A stretch of 64,000 nucleotides of DNA from an uncultured Spirochaetaceae bacterium (GTDB lineage Bacteria > Spirochaetota > Spirochaetia > Sphaerochaetales > Sphaerochaetaceae), in NCBI GenBank assembly GCA_944392965.1, contig CALXYM010000006.1:1-64000 (forward strand), written 5' to 3'. Position 1 is the first letter of the stretch. The number at the start of each line of letters is the position of its first letter. Both the position numbers and the translations under genes were made by a program. This document shows, piece after piece, positions 8,605-17,401 of the stretch. The notes under the pieces are model-generated. The model saw nothing but the letters and a program-made list of their open reading frames with translations, was not told where the DNA came from and did not search any database.

Positions 8605-9462
8605 ATGCAAGCTCAGAAAGATACACAACTCACAAAACTTGAAATACTTATAAACGAACATAAACAGAATTTCAGTTCTAATGAGAAAATTCTAGCAGAT
8701 TTTTTCCTCGAAAATGAAAATAACTTGTTGAATCTTTCTGTTCCACAAATAGCAGAACAATGTTCCGTAAGTCAGGCTACGGTTGTAAGATTTTGTAAAC
8801 ATCTTGGTTTTTCAGGATTAAAAGATTTCAAAATTTTCTACCAGACAGGGAAAATAGATGTAAAAGAGTACTTAACACCTGTTTCATGGCAGGACTGTGA
8901 CAAAACCGTATACTACAAAGTATTCACATCTGCAATTACGGCAATGCAGGAAACATTTAAAACGATAAAATGGGAAACCCTTTCCTCGGTTGCAAAAGAA
9001 ATTGCAAAGGCTTCCAATATTGATGCATTTGCAATAGGAGGATCCTCGATAGTCGCAACATACTTTGCTAACGAATTCATCCGATTAGGCAAAAGAGTAA
9101 ATGCTCATACGGACATATATACAATCCGTCATTTTGCACAAGAATTTAGACCGGAAGATCTTGCCCTCTTCGTTTCCCGGTCAGGGGAGAACCTCACACA
9201 GCTGGCAACAAGAGCAAAAAATTTGGGATGCAAAGTTGTCGCTATTACATGCAACCCCGAATCGACATTAGCATGTATTGCAGATTTTCCATTGATAGCA
9301 TCAGAAGCACTATACATGGAGAATGATAAAAACTCTTACTCAAGAATCGCAGAAATATCTATAATATCCGTTTTGTTCCTTATGAGTGCCCTTAATCTCG
9401 GCCGAGATTCCATAGATTTTATAAAAAATTATTCAAAAACAACAAATTACGAAAAACTGTAG
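8605..9462 (+). CDS. RpiR/MurR-family transcriptional regulator (HTH plus SIS domain)
   Basis: 285 residues from the ATG at 8605; an in-frame GTG at 8599 overlaps the SD agagg and is rejected. The N-terminal HTH_6 domain includes LSVPQIAEQCSVSQATVVRFCKHLGF (around residues 41-66). The C-terminal SIS domain, from about residue 130, contains AIGGSS and SRSGENLTQLATRAKNLG, the phosphosugar-binding loop. RpiR proteins sense sugar phosphates and control their catabolic genes. It is divergent from the ABC importer and 13 bases upstream of the aldolase, so both are the likely regulon. Confidence 0.9.
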   Translation: MQAQKDTQLTKLEILINEHKQNFSSNEKILADFFLENENNLLNLSVPQIAEQCSVSQATVVRFCKHLGFSGLKDFKIFYQTGKIDVKEYLTPVSWQDCDKTVYYKVFTSAITAMQETFKTIKWETLSSVAKEIAKASNIDAFAIGGSSIVATYFANEFIRLGKRVNAHTDIYTIRHFAQEFRPEDLALFVSRSGENLTQLATRAKNLGCKVVAITCNPESTLACIADFPLIASEALYMENDKNSYSRIAEISIISVLFLMSALNLGRDSIDFIKNYSKTTNYEKL

Positions 9463-9475
9463 GAGGTTTATCATA

Positions 9476-10399
9476 ATGTATACAGATATCAAAACGATTC
9501 TTCAAAAGGCGGCAGAAAACAATTTTGCAGTTCTTGCGACAAGTCCCATAAACATGGAGATAACAAGAGGGATGATAAGAGCCGCAAACAAGAAAAAAGC
9601 TCCAATAATTTTTCTTTTAGGACAAAACATGATGAGACAACATGCAAAAGCTGAAATCATCATTCCAATGATAAAGATGTTGGCAAATGAATACTCTGCA
9701 GTACCAATAGCAACCTGTCTTGATCATGGAAATGATCCAGAACGTATCATGTATGCATTCCGGAATGGTTTTTCCTCCATCATGTATGACGGATCGCTCC
9801 TCCCCTTTGAAAAAAACATGGAGGAAACAAAAAAGATAGCGGATTTATGCCACCAGTTCGGGATGGGAATAGAAGGAGAGCTCGGACATGTGGGAATCGC
9901 AGCAAATGGAGATGAGAAAGATGAAAGCATATATACAGATCCATCCGATGCCGCAACGTTCGTCTCCTATACAAATGTTGACTGTATCGCAGTAGCTGTT
10001 GGAACAGCACATGGAGAATATCCTCATGGAATGATACCTCACATTAATTTTGATCGAATTAAGATGATAAAAGATGCAACAAATGGAATGCCCATCGCAC
10101 TACATGGAGGAAGTGGCAGTGGTGATGAAAACATCATAAAAGCGGTAAAATCAGGTATAAATAAAGTTAATATGGTTACCGATGTATTCGTTCACTGTAC
10201 AAGAAAAACAAAGGAACTCTTAGCAGATGATTCTAAAATCCCTTATATGAATCTCATGATGGAAGTAGAAAACAGCGTATGTGATTTCATCTCCCATTGG
10301 ATAGATCTCACAGGAAGTGAAGGAATGGCAGAAAAATATCATGCTGTTGATAAAATGGGATTACTTACAAGTAAAAGCCGTATCGATGATGGAGAATAA
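9476..10399 (+). CDS. Class II (zinc) fructose/tagatose-bisphosphate aldolase family protein
   Basis: 307 residues with an SD (ggagg) 8 bases before the ATG. Zinc and active-site motifs are visible: CLDHG, EGELGHVG, GTAHGEYPHG and ALHGGSGSG, in the order and spacing of class II ketose-bisphosphate aldolases. It would split a phosphorylated ketose or a related sugar phosphate into two three-carbon products, or the reverse. The exact substrate cannot be assigned from sequence. It forms an operon with the RpiR regulator, which fits a dedicated phosphosugar pathway rather than housekeeping glycolysis. Confidence 0.88.
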   Translation: MYTDIKTILQKAAENNFAVLATSPINMEITRGMIRAANKKKAPIIFLLGQNMMRQHAKAEIIIPMIKMLANEYSAVPIATCLDHGNDPERIMYAFRNGFSSIMYDGSLLPFEKNMEETKKIADLCHQFGMGIEGELGHVGIAANGDEKDESIYTDPSDAATFVSYTNVDCIAVAVGTAHGEYPHGMIPHINFDRIKMIKDATNGMPIALHGGSGSGDENIIKAVKSGINKVNMVTDVFVHCTRKTKELLADDSKIPYMNLMMEVENSVCDFISHWIDLTGSEGMAEKYHAVDKMGLLTSKSRIDDGE

Positions 10400-10410
10400 A
10401 TAATATATTT

Positions 10411-10445
10411 TTGGCCCTAATAGTGATAATTCTTATTTGGGCCAA
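10411..10445. terminator. Hairpin after the aldolase gene
   Basis: The arms ttggccc (10411-10417) and gggccaa (10439-10445) are a perfect 7-bp match with a 21-base loop. The following T content is weak, so this may be a Rho-assisted or transcript-end hairpin. Confidence 0.4.
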
Positions 10446-10455
10446 TTCAATCTAT

Positions 10456-10484
10456 TTGTAAGTATTTTCTTCTTCCTCTATAAT
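10456..10484 (+). promoter_or_regulatory. Promoter, near-leaderless
   Basis: The -35 TTGTAA, a 17-base spacer and the perfect -10 TATAAT (10479-10484), followed by only 8 bases before the ATG at 10493. No SD is present. Confidence 0.65.
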
Positions 10485-10492
10485 CTTTATCA

Positions 10493-11191
10493 ATGCTCAG
10501 GAAATTTTCTCTACTCTTTATTCTATCTTTCGCTCTACTGCCTTCTCTCTTCGCAGATTCATGGGCAGTAGGATTTAATGCAGGTTATGTTCTTAATGGT
10601 GTTAAAGCATCATCTGGCTATCGAGAAGAGACAAGTTATGATGTTTTCCATGGATACGGGGTTTCAATTCCCATCCAATACTATTTCACCGAAGATCTGG
10701 GCTTAGAGACGGGACTTAGATTAACAGAAAGAAGTTATAGATATGTCCATTCCTTTGACGGAGAAACCATTTTAGATATTCATGAGCATAATGCCTATCT
10801 GGAAATCCCCATCATGATGATCAAATCATGGAATGTGAACAGGTTTTCCTTCTCTTTTGGACTGGGCGGCTATCTCGGACTCTTGGTTTATAAAACCGAA
10901 GGAGGATCCTTTTTAACACTTTCATTTAATCAGGATTTAGATTTTATCACAGAGAGATATTACACATGGAAGGACATAGATACCTCTGATAATCTTTTTG
11001 AAGCAGGCCTTTCCGTAAAGCTGTCGTCTACATTCGAGATTGTTGAAGATATCGACATCTTTTTTGAAACAAGAGGGGACTTCTCTTTTACTCCAATAGA
11101 AAGGGAATATCAGGAGAATCAGAGTTTCCGTTACAACCTGAGTGCAGTTTTCTCCCTCGGCGTTCTTTACTCTTTCGGAGGAAATCAATGA
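10493..11191 (+). CDS. Outer-membrane beta-barrel protein (porin/OmpX-like)
   Basis: 232 residues. The leader MLRKFSLLFILSFALLPSLFA ends in a signal peptidase I site. The mature part alternates short hydrophobic and polar strands with frequent aromatic residues (GFNAGYVLNG, FSFSFGLGGYLGLL, LGVLYSFGG). It ends with an aromatic-rich strand, as expected of an 8-stranded outer-membrane barrel. Its stop overlaps the start of the next gene in ATGA, so the two are co-translated. No specific function can be read from the sequence. It appears to have a leaderless message. Confidence 0.75.
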   Translation: MLRKFSLLFILSFALLPSLFADSWAVGFNAGYVLNGVKASSGYREETSYDVFHGYGVSIPIQYYFTEDLGLETGLRLTERSYRYVHSFDGETILDIHEHNAYLEIPIMMIKSWNVNRFSFSFGLGGYLGLLVYKTEGGSFLTLSFNQDLDFITERYYTWKDIDTSDNLFEAGLSVKLSSTFEIVEDIDIFFETRGDFSFTPIEREYQENQSFRYNLSAVFSLGVLYSFGGNQ

Positions 11192-12546
11192 AAAAAGCTT
11201 TAATTGTCATATTCTGTATCCTTCTTTCATCATGTGAGATACAAGAGAGAATACCACCAGAGGAGTACATCGTAGATAACACATGGTCGTCCGTATTCGA
11301 TGCATACTGGCACGGCATGAATGATAACTATGTATTCTGGTCTCTTGATTCCCCAAACCGAGAATGGGATGAGATATATGATAAATACTCCCCTCTTTTT
11401 GCTGAACTTGGAGAAATAAGCGAGGAGACAAGAGAAAAAGGGGCAAGATATTTCTACAATATCATGAAAGACCTAAACGATATGCACTATATGTTTTATC
11501 TCAGTAATGGGAATTATTTAATCTTCTGGTTCTATGCAATAACAAACAGAAATTTAATGGAACTTGGATATTCCGAAGATGAGATTCTCAAAGGTTTTCT
11601 GTATTTCGATGAATTTGAAAAGCTAAGTGAAGATAATAACTATGGAACATCTGAAATGGAAAGAGAGCATATCGGGAATATCATGTACTTCACATTTGAT
11701 CTTCCTGTTTTTGAGAATTTCGTAGAAACATCTTCAGATAACAACAGTACGGATAAAAAGATAAATGAATACTTTGATGATTATATGGCCTTCTCTCACA
11801 CCATAGAGGGGCAAAGTACTTTCGCTCTCTTGGGAAAAACAAGCGATAAAATAGTCTATTTCGGATTCAATTCTTTCATATTTTCAGATTACTACGAATA
11901 TGCACAGGGACAAGATGAGGAGTTAAAACTATGGGGAGAGGAACTGATGGAAATTCTCAACAAGTTCAATGAATGGATTGTTGAGGATGATATTAAAGGC
12001 CTCATAATAGATCTAAGGGGGAATACAGGAGGTCTTAATTCCGATATTCCTCTCCTTTGGGGCAGGTTATCTGATGAATCCTTCGTTTATATGCAGGAAA
12101 GATCGAAAATGGGAGACAGCCGTCTTGATTACACATCATGGATTCCCATTCGTTTTCAGCCTGATGAAAATGGCCTTGCCATGAACAAAGATGTTCCCAT
12201 CGTGGTTCTTACCAACAGAAATTCAGCATCCAATGCAGAGGTGACTGTGATGATAATGAAAGCGTTACAGGAAAAAGGACGGAACATTACGATAATGGGG
12301 AATACGACGGCAGGTGCAAACGGTTATTTCATAGATAATAACGACGTCTATAATTCAGGGCTGTTCACCGTGGAACCATATATAGAGATTTACAGAACGT
12401 CAACTCTCCAGCACGTATATAAGGACGGTACGATGTATGAGGGAATCGGAATTTCTCCAGATATCGAGGTTCCGTTTAACTGGGAAGATTTCCAAAAGGG
12501 TGAGGATGCAAGACTAGAGGCCGCTTTTAATCATATAAGAATCTAA
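11188..12546 (+). CDS. Peptidase S41-family lipoprotein
   Basis: 452 residues. The leader MKKALIVIFCILLSSC is a lipoprotein signal with Cys at residue 16. The C-terminal half is the S41 (tail-specific) protease core: 'KGLIIDLRGNTGG' followed by 'NRNSASNAEVTVMIMKAL', in which the Ser before the second Ala is the usual nucleophile, and 'TTAGANG'. No PDZ domain is evident; the N-terminal half (about residues 25-250) is a family-specific helical region. It overlaps the outer-membrane protein gene by 4 bases, which suggests that the two act together at the envelope. Its stop directly abuts the trmO stop. Confidence 0.8.
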   Translation: MKKALIVIFCILLSSCEIQERIPPEEYIVDNTWSSVFDAYWHGMNDNYVFWSLDSPNREWDEIYDKYSPLFAELGEISEETREKGARYFYNIMKDLNDMHYMFYLSNGNYLIFWFYAITNRNLMELGYSEDEILKGFLYFDEFEKLSEDNNYGTSEMEREHIGNIMYFTFDLPVFENFVETSSDNNSTDKKINEYFDDYMAFSHTIEGQSTFALLGKTSDKIVYFGFNSFIFSDYYEYAQGQDEELKLWGEELMEILNKFNEWIVEDDIKGLIIDLRGNTGGLNSDIPLLWGRLSDESFVYMQERSKMGDSRLDYTSWIPIRFQPDENGLAMNKDVPIVVLTNRNSASNAEVTVMIMKALQEKGRNITIMGNTTAGANGYFIDNNDVYNSGLFTVEPYIEIYRTSTLQHVYKDGTMYEGIGISPDIEVPFNWEDFQKGEDARLEAAFNHIRI

Positions 12547-13215
12547 TCAGCATCCTCTTACGATTTCCACTACCGTTAAAACTCTCTCTTTTACACGGAA
12601 TCTTACATCATATCCAGCATAGGACATACCATAGATACGATCCGGATCATCATGATACTGGGGTCTCGGATCAAGGGAAAGAAGGGATAGTATATCATCT
12701 TCTATCTCCTCTGGAATGCTTATTCCCTCACCAAGAGTCACTTCAAGAGACTTGAATTCATGATCATCGGTAAAACCACCTTTCGCTTCCGGATGACTGT
12801 CGGTATAAGCGATATATGGTTTTATATCATAAATAGGAGTCCCATCCATTAAATCAGCTCCACTAACTATCAGAATAGGTCCTGCTTTTTCATCGAATAT
12901 CACTTCCTCCAGCTTTACTGAAGACAGTCCTATCGGATTGGGTCGCAGTGGGGAACGGGTCGCGAAAATCCCTATCCTCTTATTACCTCCTAATCGGGGA
13001 GGTCGGACGGTAAGAGTCTGCTTATGATCTTTAAATTCGGAGAATTCCCATATGAGCCAAAGATGGGAAAAGCCTTCTATTCCCCTTATCGCATCAGGAT
13101 TTCTGTATTCCTTTTCAAAAACTATCCTGGATTTCACAGCGGGAGCAAGGGAACTTTGCCGGGGAATGCCGAATTTGCTCTCAAAACTGTTATGAATTCT
13201 TGCAACTATCTTCAT
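12547..13215 (-). CDS. trmO: tRNA (N6-threonylcarbamoyladenosine37-N6)-methyltransferase TrmO (TsaA family)
   Basis: 222 residues from the ATG at 13215. An upstream in-frame ATG at 13242 adds MKNKYILNV, but the family begins at 'MKIVARIHNSF', so the internal start is preferred; neither has an SD. The conserved core is present: KFGIPRQSS, GIEGFSHLWLIWEF, VRPPRLGGNKRIGIFATRSPLRPNPIGLS and the LDPRPQYHDDP segment. TrmO methylates t6A37 of threonine tRNA using SAM in a beta-barrel fold. It is convergent with the S41 gene and divergent from the ATPase-TOPRIM cassette. Confidence 0.88.
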   Translation of the reverse strand: MKIVARIHNSFESKFGIPRQSSLAPAVKSRIVFEKEYRNPDAIRGIEGFSHLWLIWEFSEFKDHKQTLTVRPPRLGGNKRIGIFATRSPLRPNPIGLSSVKLEEVIFDEKAGPILIVSGADLMDGTPIYDIKPYIAYTDSHPEAKGGFTDDHEFKSLEVTLGEGISIPEEIEDDILSLLSLDPRPQYHDDPDRIYGMSYAGYDVRFRVKERVLTVVEIVRGC

Positions 13216-13290
13216 AACATTAAGAATATATTTATTTTTCATATAATAAAAGTGAAAATCGAAATAAATTATTCCATTTTTCTGTTTAAT

Positions 13291-13319
13291 TTGACTTATT
13301 CCGGGTTCAATAATATATT
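13291..13319 (+). promoter_or_regulatory. Strong promoter of the ATPase-TOPRIM cassette
   Basis: The -35 TTGACT (13291-13296), a 17-base spacer and the -10 TATATT (13314-13319). The predicted start is about 14 bases before the ATG at 13340, with a weak SD (agagagat). Confidence 0.7.
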
Positions 13320-13339
13320 GAAATCAGAGAGATGCAAAA

Positions 13340-14716
13340 ATGAGCATAGTAAGAATAGAGAAGATTACTTTGAGAAATTTCAAAAACGTGAGATATGGTT
13401 CTTTTACAATGCCCTCCTTTCTTAACAAGGGAATCAAAGACGCGGATATCTTAGGAATATATGGACAGAACGGATCGGGAAAGACCGCTATAATAGATGC
13501 TTTTGAAATTCTGCAGAACATTTTAAGTGGCAGCAGCCTCTCCGAAAAAAGCTGGAATCTGATCAATGTCGACAGTCCTGAAGCATCTATAGAACTAGGA
13601 TTCATCATAGATGGCGATAATGAAAATCCAGACAGGTTCAAATACACTCTTTCCTTTACAAAAGGAACTAAGAAGGCTGTACTGAAAAAAGAACTTCTTG
13701 AAGTAAGGAAAGCTAAAGCAGATGGATCTTATGAAAGGGAGAAGGCCATTCTTGGTTATGATTATGAAAGCCATGAGATAAAACCCGATGTAACCTTCAA
13801 AAAGCTCATAAAAGGAAACCGCAACATGGAACTGGATCTCCTAGTCGCGGCAAGGATGGCAGAAAAAGAGGAAACATCGTTCCTCTTCTCTACCGATGGC
13901 GCATATGATATCCTCTCTTTCCTCCCCTCTCCTTATGATGGGACCATCGCCTCTGTAATAAAAACGATAAGGAATTATGCGGAGACGAGCTTAATCGTAT
14001 TCTCCTCCCGTGATATGGGCATGGATTCAAACCTGATGATGAACCTCTCTTTCAGGAAGGAGAAGAAAGGGCAGCTCATAAAAGGACAGATACCAATAAA
14101 TCTTGATAAGCCTACGGTCGTAAGCGGAGAGAATAAAGCGATTCTTGAAAACATGATAAAAGAGATGAACACGGTACTGAACGCCATCGTTCCCCACCTG
14201 GAACTTGGCGTATACGCTACGGGAGAGGAACTTACAGATGAGGGAAAGAAAGGATACTCAGTTGAAATAGTTTCCCTGAAAAACGGGAAGGCTATTCCCC
14301 TTAGATATGAGAGCGAGGGAATAATAAAAATCATATCAATCACGAACGTCCTTTTATGTGTATATAACAATCCATCGGTATGTCTGATAATCGATGAGTT
14401 CGACGCATCAGTATTTGAATACCTCTTAGGTGAGATAATAAGCGTGTTCAGCAAAGGAGCGAAAGGACAGATGATCTTCACCAGCCATAATCTCAGAATT
14501 CTTGAGATGATAGACAAGGACTCTGTGATCTTCAGTACTTCCAATCCCGATAACCGTTACATAAGAATGACGAACATAAAAAATACGAATAACCTAAGAG
14601 ATGTGTATATCAGGTCGATCCTGTTAGGAGGAACAAAAGAGAACATATATGAGGAGACGGACAGCCAGGAGATTGGAATGGCCCTGAGGAGGGCTTGGAG
14701 AGATGCAAAAGAGTAA
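13340..14716 (+). CDS. AAA/SMC-like ATPase (AbiL/PARIS/OLD-type), putative defence
   Basis: 458 residues. It starts SIVRIEKITLRNFKNV, the first strand of RecF/OLD-type ABC ATPases. Walker A is GQNGSGKT (42-49). Walker B is CLIIDEFDAS (around 346-355). The switch His is in TSHN (about 379-382), followed by the terminal SRxIL-like strand. No long coiled coil is present, so it is a compact AAA15/21-type ATPase and not an SMC. The gene is followed, with a 14-base overlap, by a TOPRIM protein. Split ATPase plus TOPRIM pairs are known anti-phage systems (AbiL, PARIS), and the fused form is OLD/GajA. I infer a defence role; I cannot assign the exact family. Confidence 0.8.
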   Translation: MSIVRIEKITLRNFKNVRYGSFTMPSFLNKGIKDADILGIYGQNGSGKTAIIDAFEILQNILSGSSLSEKSWNLINVDSPEASIELGFIIDGDNENPDRFKYTLSFTKGTKKAVLKKELLEVRKAKADGSYEREKAILGYDYESHEIKPDVTFKKLIKGNRNMELDLLVAARMAEKEETSFLFSTDGAYDILSFLPSPYDGTIASVIKTIRNYAETSLIVFSSRDMGMDSNLMMNLSFRKEKKGQLIKGQIPINLDKPTVVSGENKAILENMIKEMNTVLNAIVPHLELGVYATGEELTDEGKKGYSVEIVSLKNGKAIPLRYESEGIIKIISITNVLLCVYNNPSVCLIIDEFDASVFEYLLGEIISVFSKGAKGQMIFTSHNLRILEMIDKDSVIFSTSNPDNRYIRMTNIKNTNNLRDVYIRSILLGGTKENIYEETDSQEIGMALRRAWRDAKE

Positions 14717-15413
14717 GAAGTTCGTCTTGATAATCTGTGAGGGACCAACGGATGAGAACGCCCTTTACAGGATAATGAAAGGTTTCTTCTCTCCTTGTGA
14801 GATACGCTTTCACATATCACATGGAGATCCTCTCACATCCTTTCCCGATGATAAGAACCCAATGATCAGGATCCGGGCGATGGTCAACCAGGAAAAGAAG
14901 AAATACGCGCTTAAAGACAAAGACATTCTTGCCGTCATACAGATTACGGATACAGACGGTGCATATATCCCTGATTCAGCTGTCATAGATGACCCTGAAG
15001 CAGATAAGATCATTTACGGGAACAATGAAATCAGAACAAAATTTACAAACTCAATAATTACTCGCAACCGAAAGAAACGGACAAATGTTGACAAATTATT
15101 ACCTCAATACGGTATCAATAATGAAATTCCCTACCGAATATATTTCGTATCAAGGAATCTTGAGCACGCTTTATATGGAAGGGATGAATACCTCACGGAC
15201 AATAAGAAAAGCTATCTGGCGGACGATTTCTCAGATAGATTCGGAAAAAACTGGCGCCTCTTTCTTTCGTATGTAGAGAAAGAATGCGATCCGATAGGAA
15301 AAGATTACAGGGACTCCTGGAAAAAAATAAGGGAAGGCACAGCTTCCCTTGAACGACATACGAATTTAAATTTCCTATTTGAAGAGTTCAGTTATCTGCT
15401 CTACGGGGACTAG
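14703..15413 (+). CDS. TOPRIM-domain protein paired with the ATPase, putative effector nuclease
   Basis: 236 residues. The TOPRIM hallmarks are plain: IICEGPTDE with the catalytic Glu at residue 13, and DTDG at 83-86 giving the DxD metal pair. The C-terminal half has RNLEHALYG and is otherwise unfamiliar. The same arrangement is seen in RloB/AbiLii/DUF4435-like effectors. It overlaps the ATPase by 14 bases, so it is translationally coupled and probably forms a complex in which the ATPase is the sensor and the TOPRIM the nuclease. The CTAG at 15410-15413 gives this gene and the convergent sdaA their stop codons. Confidence 0.75.
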   Translation: MQKSKKFVLIICEGPTDENALYRIMKGFFSPCEIRFHISHGDPLTSFPDDKNPMIRIRAMVNQEKKKYALKDKDILAVIQITDTDGAYIPDSAVIDDPEADKIIYGNNEIRTKFTNSIITRNRKKRTNVDKLLPQYGINNEIPYRIYFVSRNLEHALYGRDEYLTDNKKSYLADDFSDRFGKNWRLFLSYVEKECDPIGKDYRDSWKKIREGTASLERHTNLNFLFEEFSYLLYGD

Positions 15414-16618
15414 ACCTCATACACCCTGGCCAGTCCTCCCATGCTCGTCTCCCTGTAAAGAGAAGGAAGGGCATGGCCTGTTTCCATCATGACCTCAACG
15501 ACATCATCGAAACTAATCTTATGCCTACCGTCCCCTACAAGCGCATAACTCGCATGATCCACAGCCCGCATACAGGCAAACCCATTTCTCTCTATGCATG
15601 GAATCTGAACGAGACCTTTCAATGGATCACACGTAAGGCCAAGATGATGTTCAAGACCCATCTCCGCAGCATACTCACACTGATGAATGCTTGCTCCGAG
15701 AAGATAGCCTACGGCAGCTCCTGCCATCGCACATGCAACCCCTACCTCTCCCTGACAGCCGACTTCTGCCCCGCTGATGGAACCGTTTGTTTTCACGATA
15801 TTTCCTACCATTCCAGCCGTCAACAATGCACGTAGAATCCTCACCTCCGGAATTTTATATTCATTCTGTATGTAATATAAAGCTCCGGGAAGAACACCAC
15901 AGCTTCCACAGGTAGGAGCAGTAACAATCTTGCCTCCACCTGCATTCTCTTCACTGACTGCGAGAGCAAAAGAATGGGCAACCAAAGTATTTCCCAAGGC
16001 TCCAGACATTGAAAGGGCCTGCTCATGAATAAAACATGCCTTCCTCGCGAGTTTCAATCCTCCAGGAAGAACCCCTTCGTTCTCAAGTCCTCTCTTTATC
16101 GCATCCTTCATGACGGCCCATATCTCGGCCATATAATCGAGAATCTCTTCCCCTTCCCTTTCTACCGCAACTTCCCAGAAGTGAAGACCTTCCTTATCAC
16201 AATAGGCAAGAAGCTTCTCCATGTTGCCAAGTTCATCATTAGGATAAACCTCCTTACCATCCCTCTCCTCTTCTCCCTCTCTTACGATTTTCCCACCACC
16301 AACTGAGTAATATGTCTCAGATACTTTTCCATCTGATGATAGAAGAGAAAGACAATTGGGATGGAATTTCTTAAAAACATCTGGATACCAGAATATCTCA
16401 ACATCACATCCGGCTTCTTTAAACGCTTCCCTGATCGCCTTATCGGTAAGGTGCCCCTTACCGGTTGCAGCAAGCGAACCATAAAGTTCAGCCTTTACAC
16501 TTTTAATCTCTTTATGCCGCGCTATAAAATCCTCGCTTGCCTTCCTTGGCCCCATCGTATGACTGCTTGAAGGCCCGTAACCTATCCTATATAGCTCTCT
16601 CAAAGACTCCATAGCCAT
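15410..16618 (-). CDS. sdaA: L-serine ammonia-lyase (single-chain, iron-sulfur)
   Basis: 402 residues from the ATG at 16618; the ATG at 16612 (MESLRELYRIGYGPSSSHT) is equally possible. The N-terminal regulatory part has the family motif GPSSSHTMGP and ATGKGHLTD. The catalytic part has the Fe-S ligands in APTCGSCG, GAEVGCQGE and LTCDPLKGLVQIPC. It deaminates serine to pyruvate and ammonia using a [4Fe-4S] cluster, as in anaerobes. It lies 27 bases after the lipoprotein gene and may be its operon partner. A purine-rich stretch, aaaggtaaag, lies rather far upstream. Confidence 0.92.
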   Translation of the reverse strand: MAMESLRELYRIGYGPSSSHTMGPRKASEDFIARHKEIKSVKAELYGSLAATGKGHLTDKAIREAFKEAGCDVEIFWYPDVFKKFHPNCLSLLSSDGKVSETYYSVGGGKIVREGEEERDGKEVYPNDELGNMEKLLAYCDKEGLHFWEVAVEREGEEILDYMAEIWAVMKDAIKRGLENEGVLPGGLKLARKACFIHEQALSMSGALGNTLVAHSFALAVSEENAGGGKIVTAPTCGSCGVLPGALYYIQNEYKIPEVRILRALLTAGMVGNIVKTNGSISGAEVGCQGEVGVACAMAGAAVGYLLGASIHQCEYAAEMGLEHHLGLTCDPLKGLVQIPCIERNGFACMRAVDHASYALVGDGRHKISFDDVVEVMMETGHALPSLYRETSMGGLARVYEV

Positions 16619-16644
16619 ATTATAAATGAGCTTTACCTTTACTC

Positions 16645-17364
16645 TCAATACCAAGAAAGAAATTGGTGTACCTTACTTATGTGTTTCCCGTCCTCTCCAA
16701 CAACAAGTGTCACCATCAGATCCATTTTCTCATGAATGAAAACATATACACCCTCATACAGAAGAAGAGATACGTTTTCTGCGCTTCCGCTGACGATGAT
16801 ATCCTCAATATCATCACGGTCACTAATCCAGCGGCCACGGACAAGGTTCTCACAAATCACAGTGAAAAGCTCTCCTTCTATATCGGAAGCAAGATTCAAC
16901 TTGCCTTTTTCCAAGAGAGACAGAAATTTCCGTTTTGATATCTCATCCCCTTTATAACGGGAAAAAAGAGTACTTAGCGAGAGGTTTCTTACGAGATACG
17001 GACTCTCCTGTGCAACATCCATAAGAAATTCAATAATGGAGGACGGGGAGTATTGGAAAGATATGGACTTCTCCCCTCCCGGTTCAAAATACCCGGAAAG
17101 AGGAGAGAAACCCTCTGCCGGATAGATAAGGAACAGGGAAAGGAATCCCTTCGCCACTTCGACGCTGATACTCCTGACATGTGAGGGCACATGCTGTTTT
17201 CTTACATCCCTTCCATCGAAGTACACCAAGGTATAATAGACGCTCTCCCCACTCATCTCCTCTATGGGAATGGTGGATGGAAGAATCAGGGTTAACTTAT
17301 CCTTAGTCAGGAAAGAACAGGAAAACAGAAAGATAAAAACAGGTAATATGAATACTCTCTTCAT
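16645..17364 (-). CDS. Hypothetical lipoprotein
   Basis: 239 residues. MKRVFILPVFIFLFSC is a lipoprotein signal with the modified Cys at residue 16. The remainder has no motif I recognise: a beta-rich first half (YYTLVYFDGRDVRKQHVP) and a helical segment around residues 110-190. It lies just upstream of sdaA on the same strand and downstream of the DUF4416 gene, separated from it by 37 bases. Probably an inner- or outer-membrane anchored protein; function unknown. Confidence 0.65.
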   Translation of the reverse strand: MKRVFILPVFIFLFSCSFLTKDKLTLILPSTIPIEEMSGESVYYTLVYFDGRDVRKQHVPSHVRSISVEVAKGFLSLFLIYPAEGFSPLSGYFEPGGEKSISFQYSPSSIIEFLMDVAQESPYLVRNLSLSTLFSRYKGDEISKRKFLSLLEKGKLNLASDIEGELFTVICENLVRGRWISDRDDIEDIIVSGSAENVSLLLYEGVYVFIHEKMDLMVTLVVGEDGKHISKVHQFLSWY

Positions 17365-17401
17365 GCTTATTAATAGAAGAAAGTCTCAGAAAATGTAAAA
17401 C

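Noticed and set aside
15850-16480. Several open frames opposite or within sdaA
   Set aside because: They are antisense shadows of a gene with all its cluster ligands in one frame.
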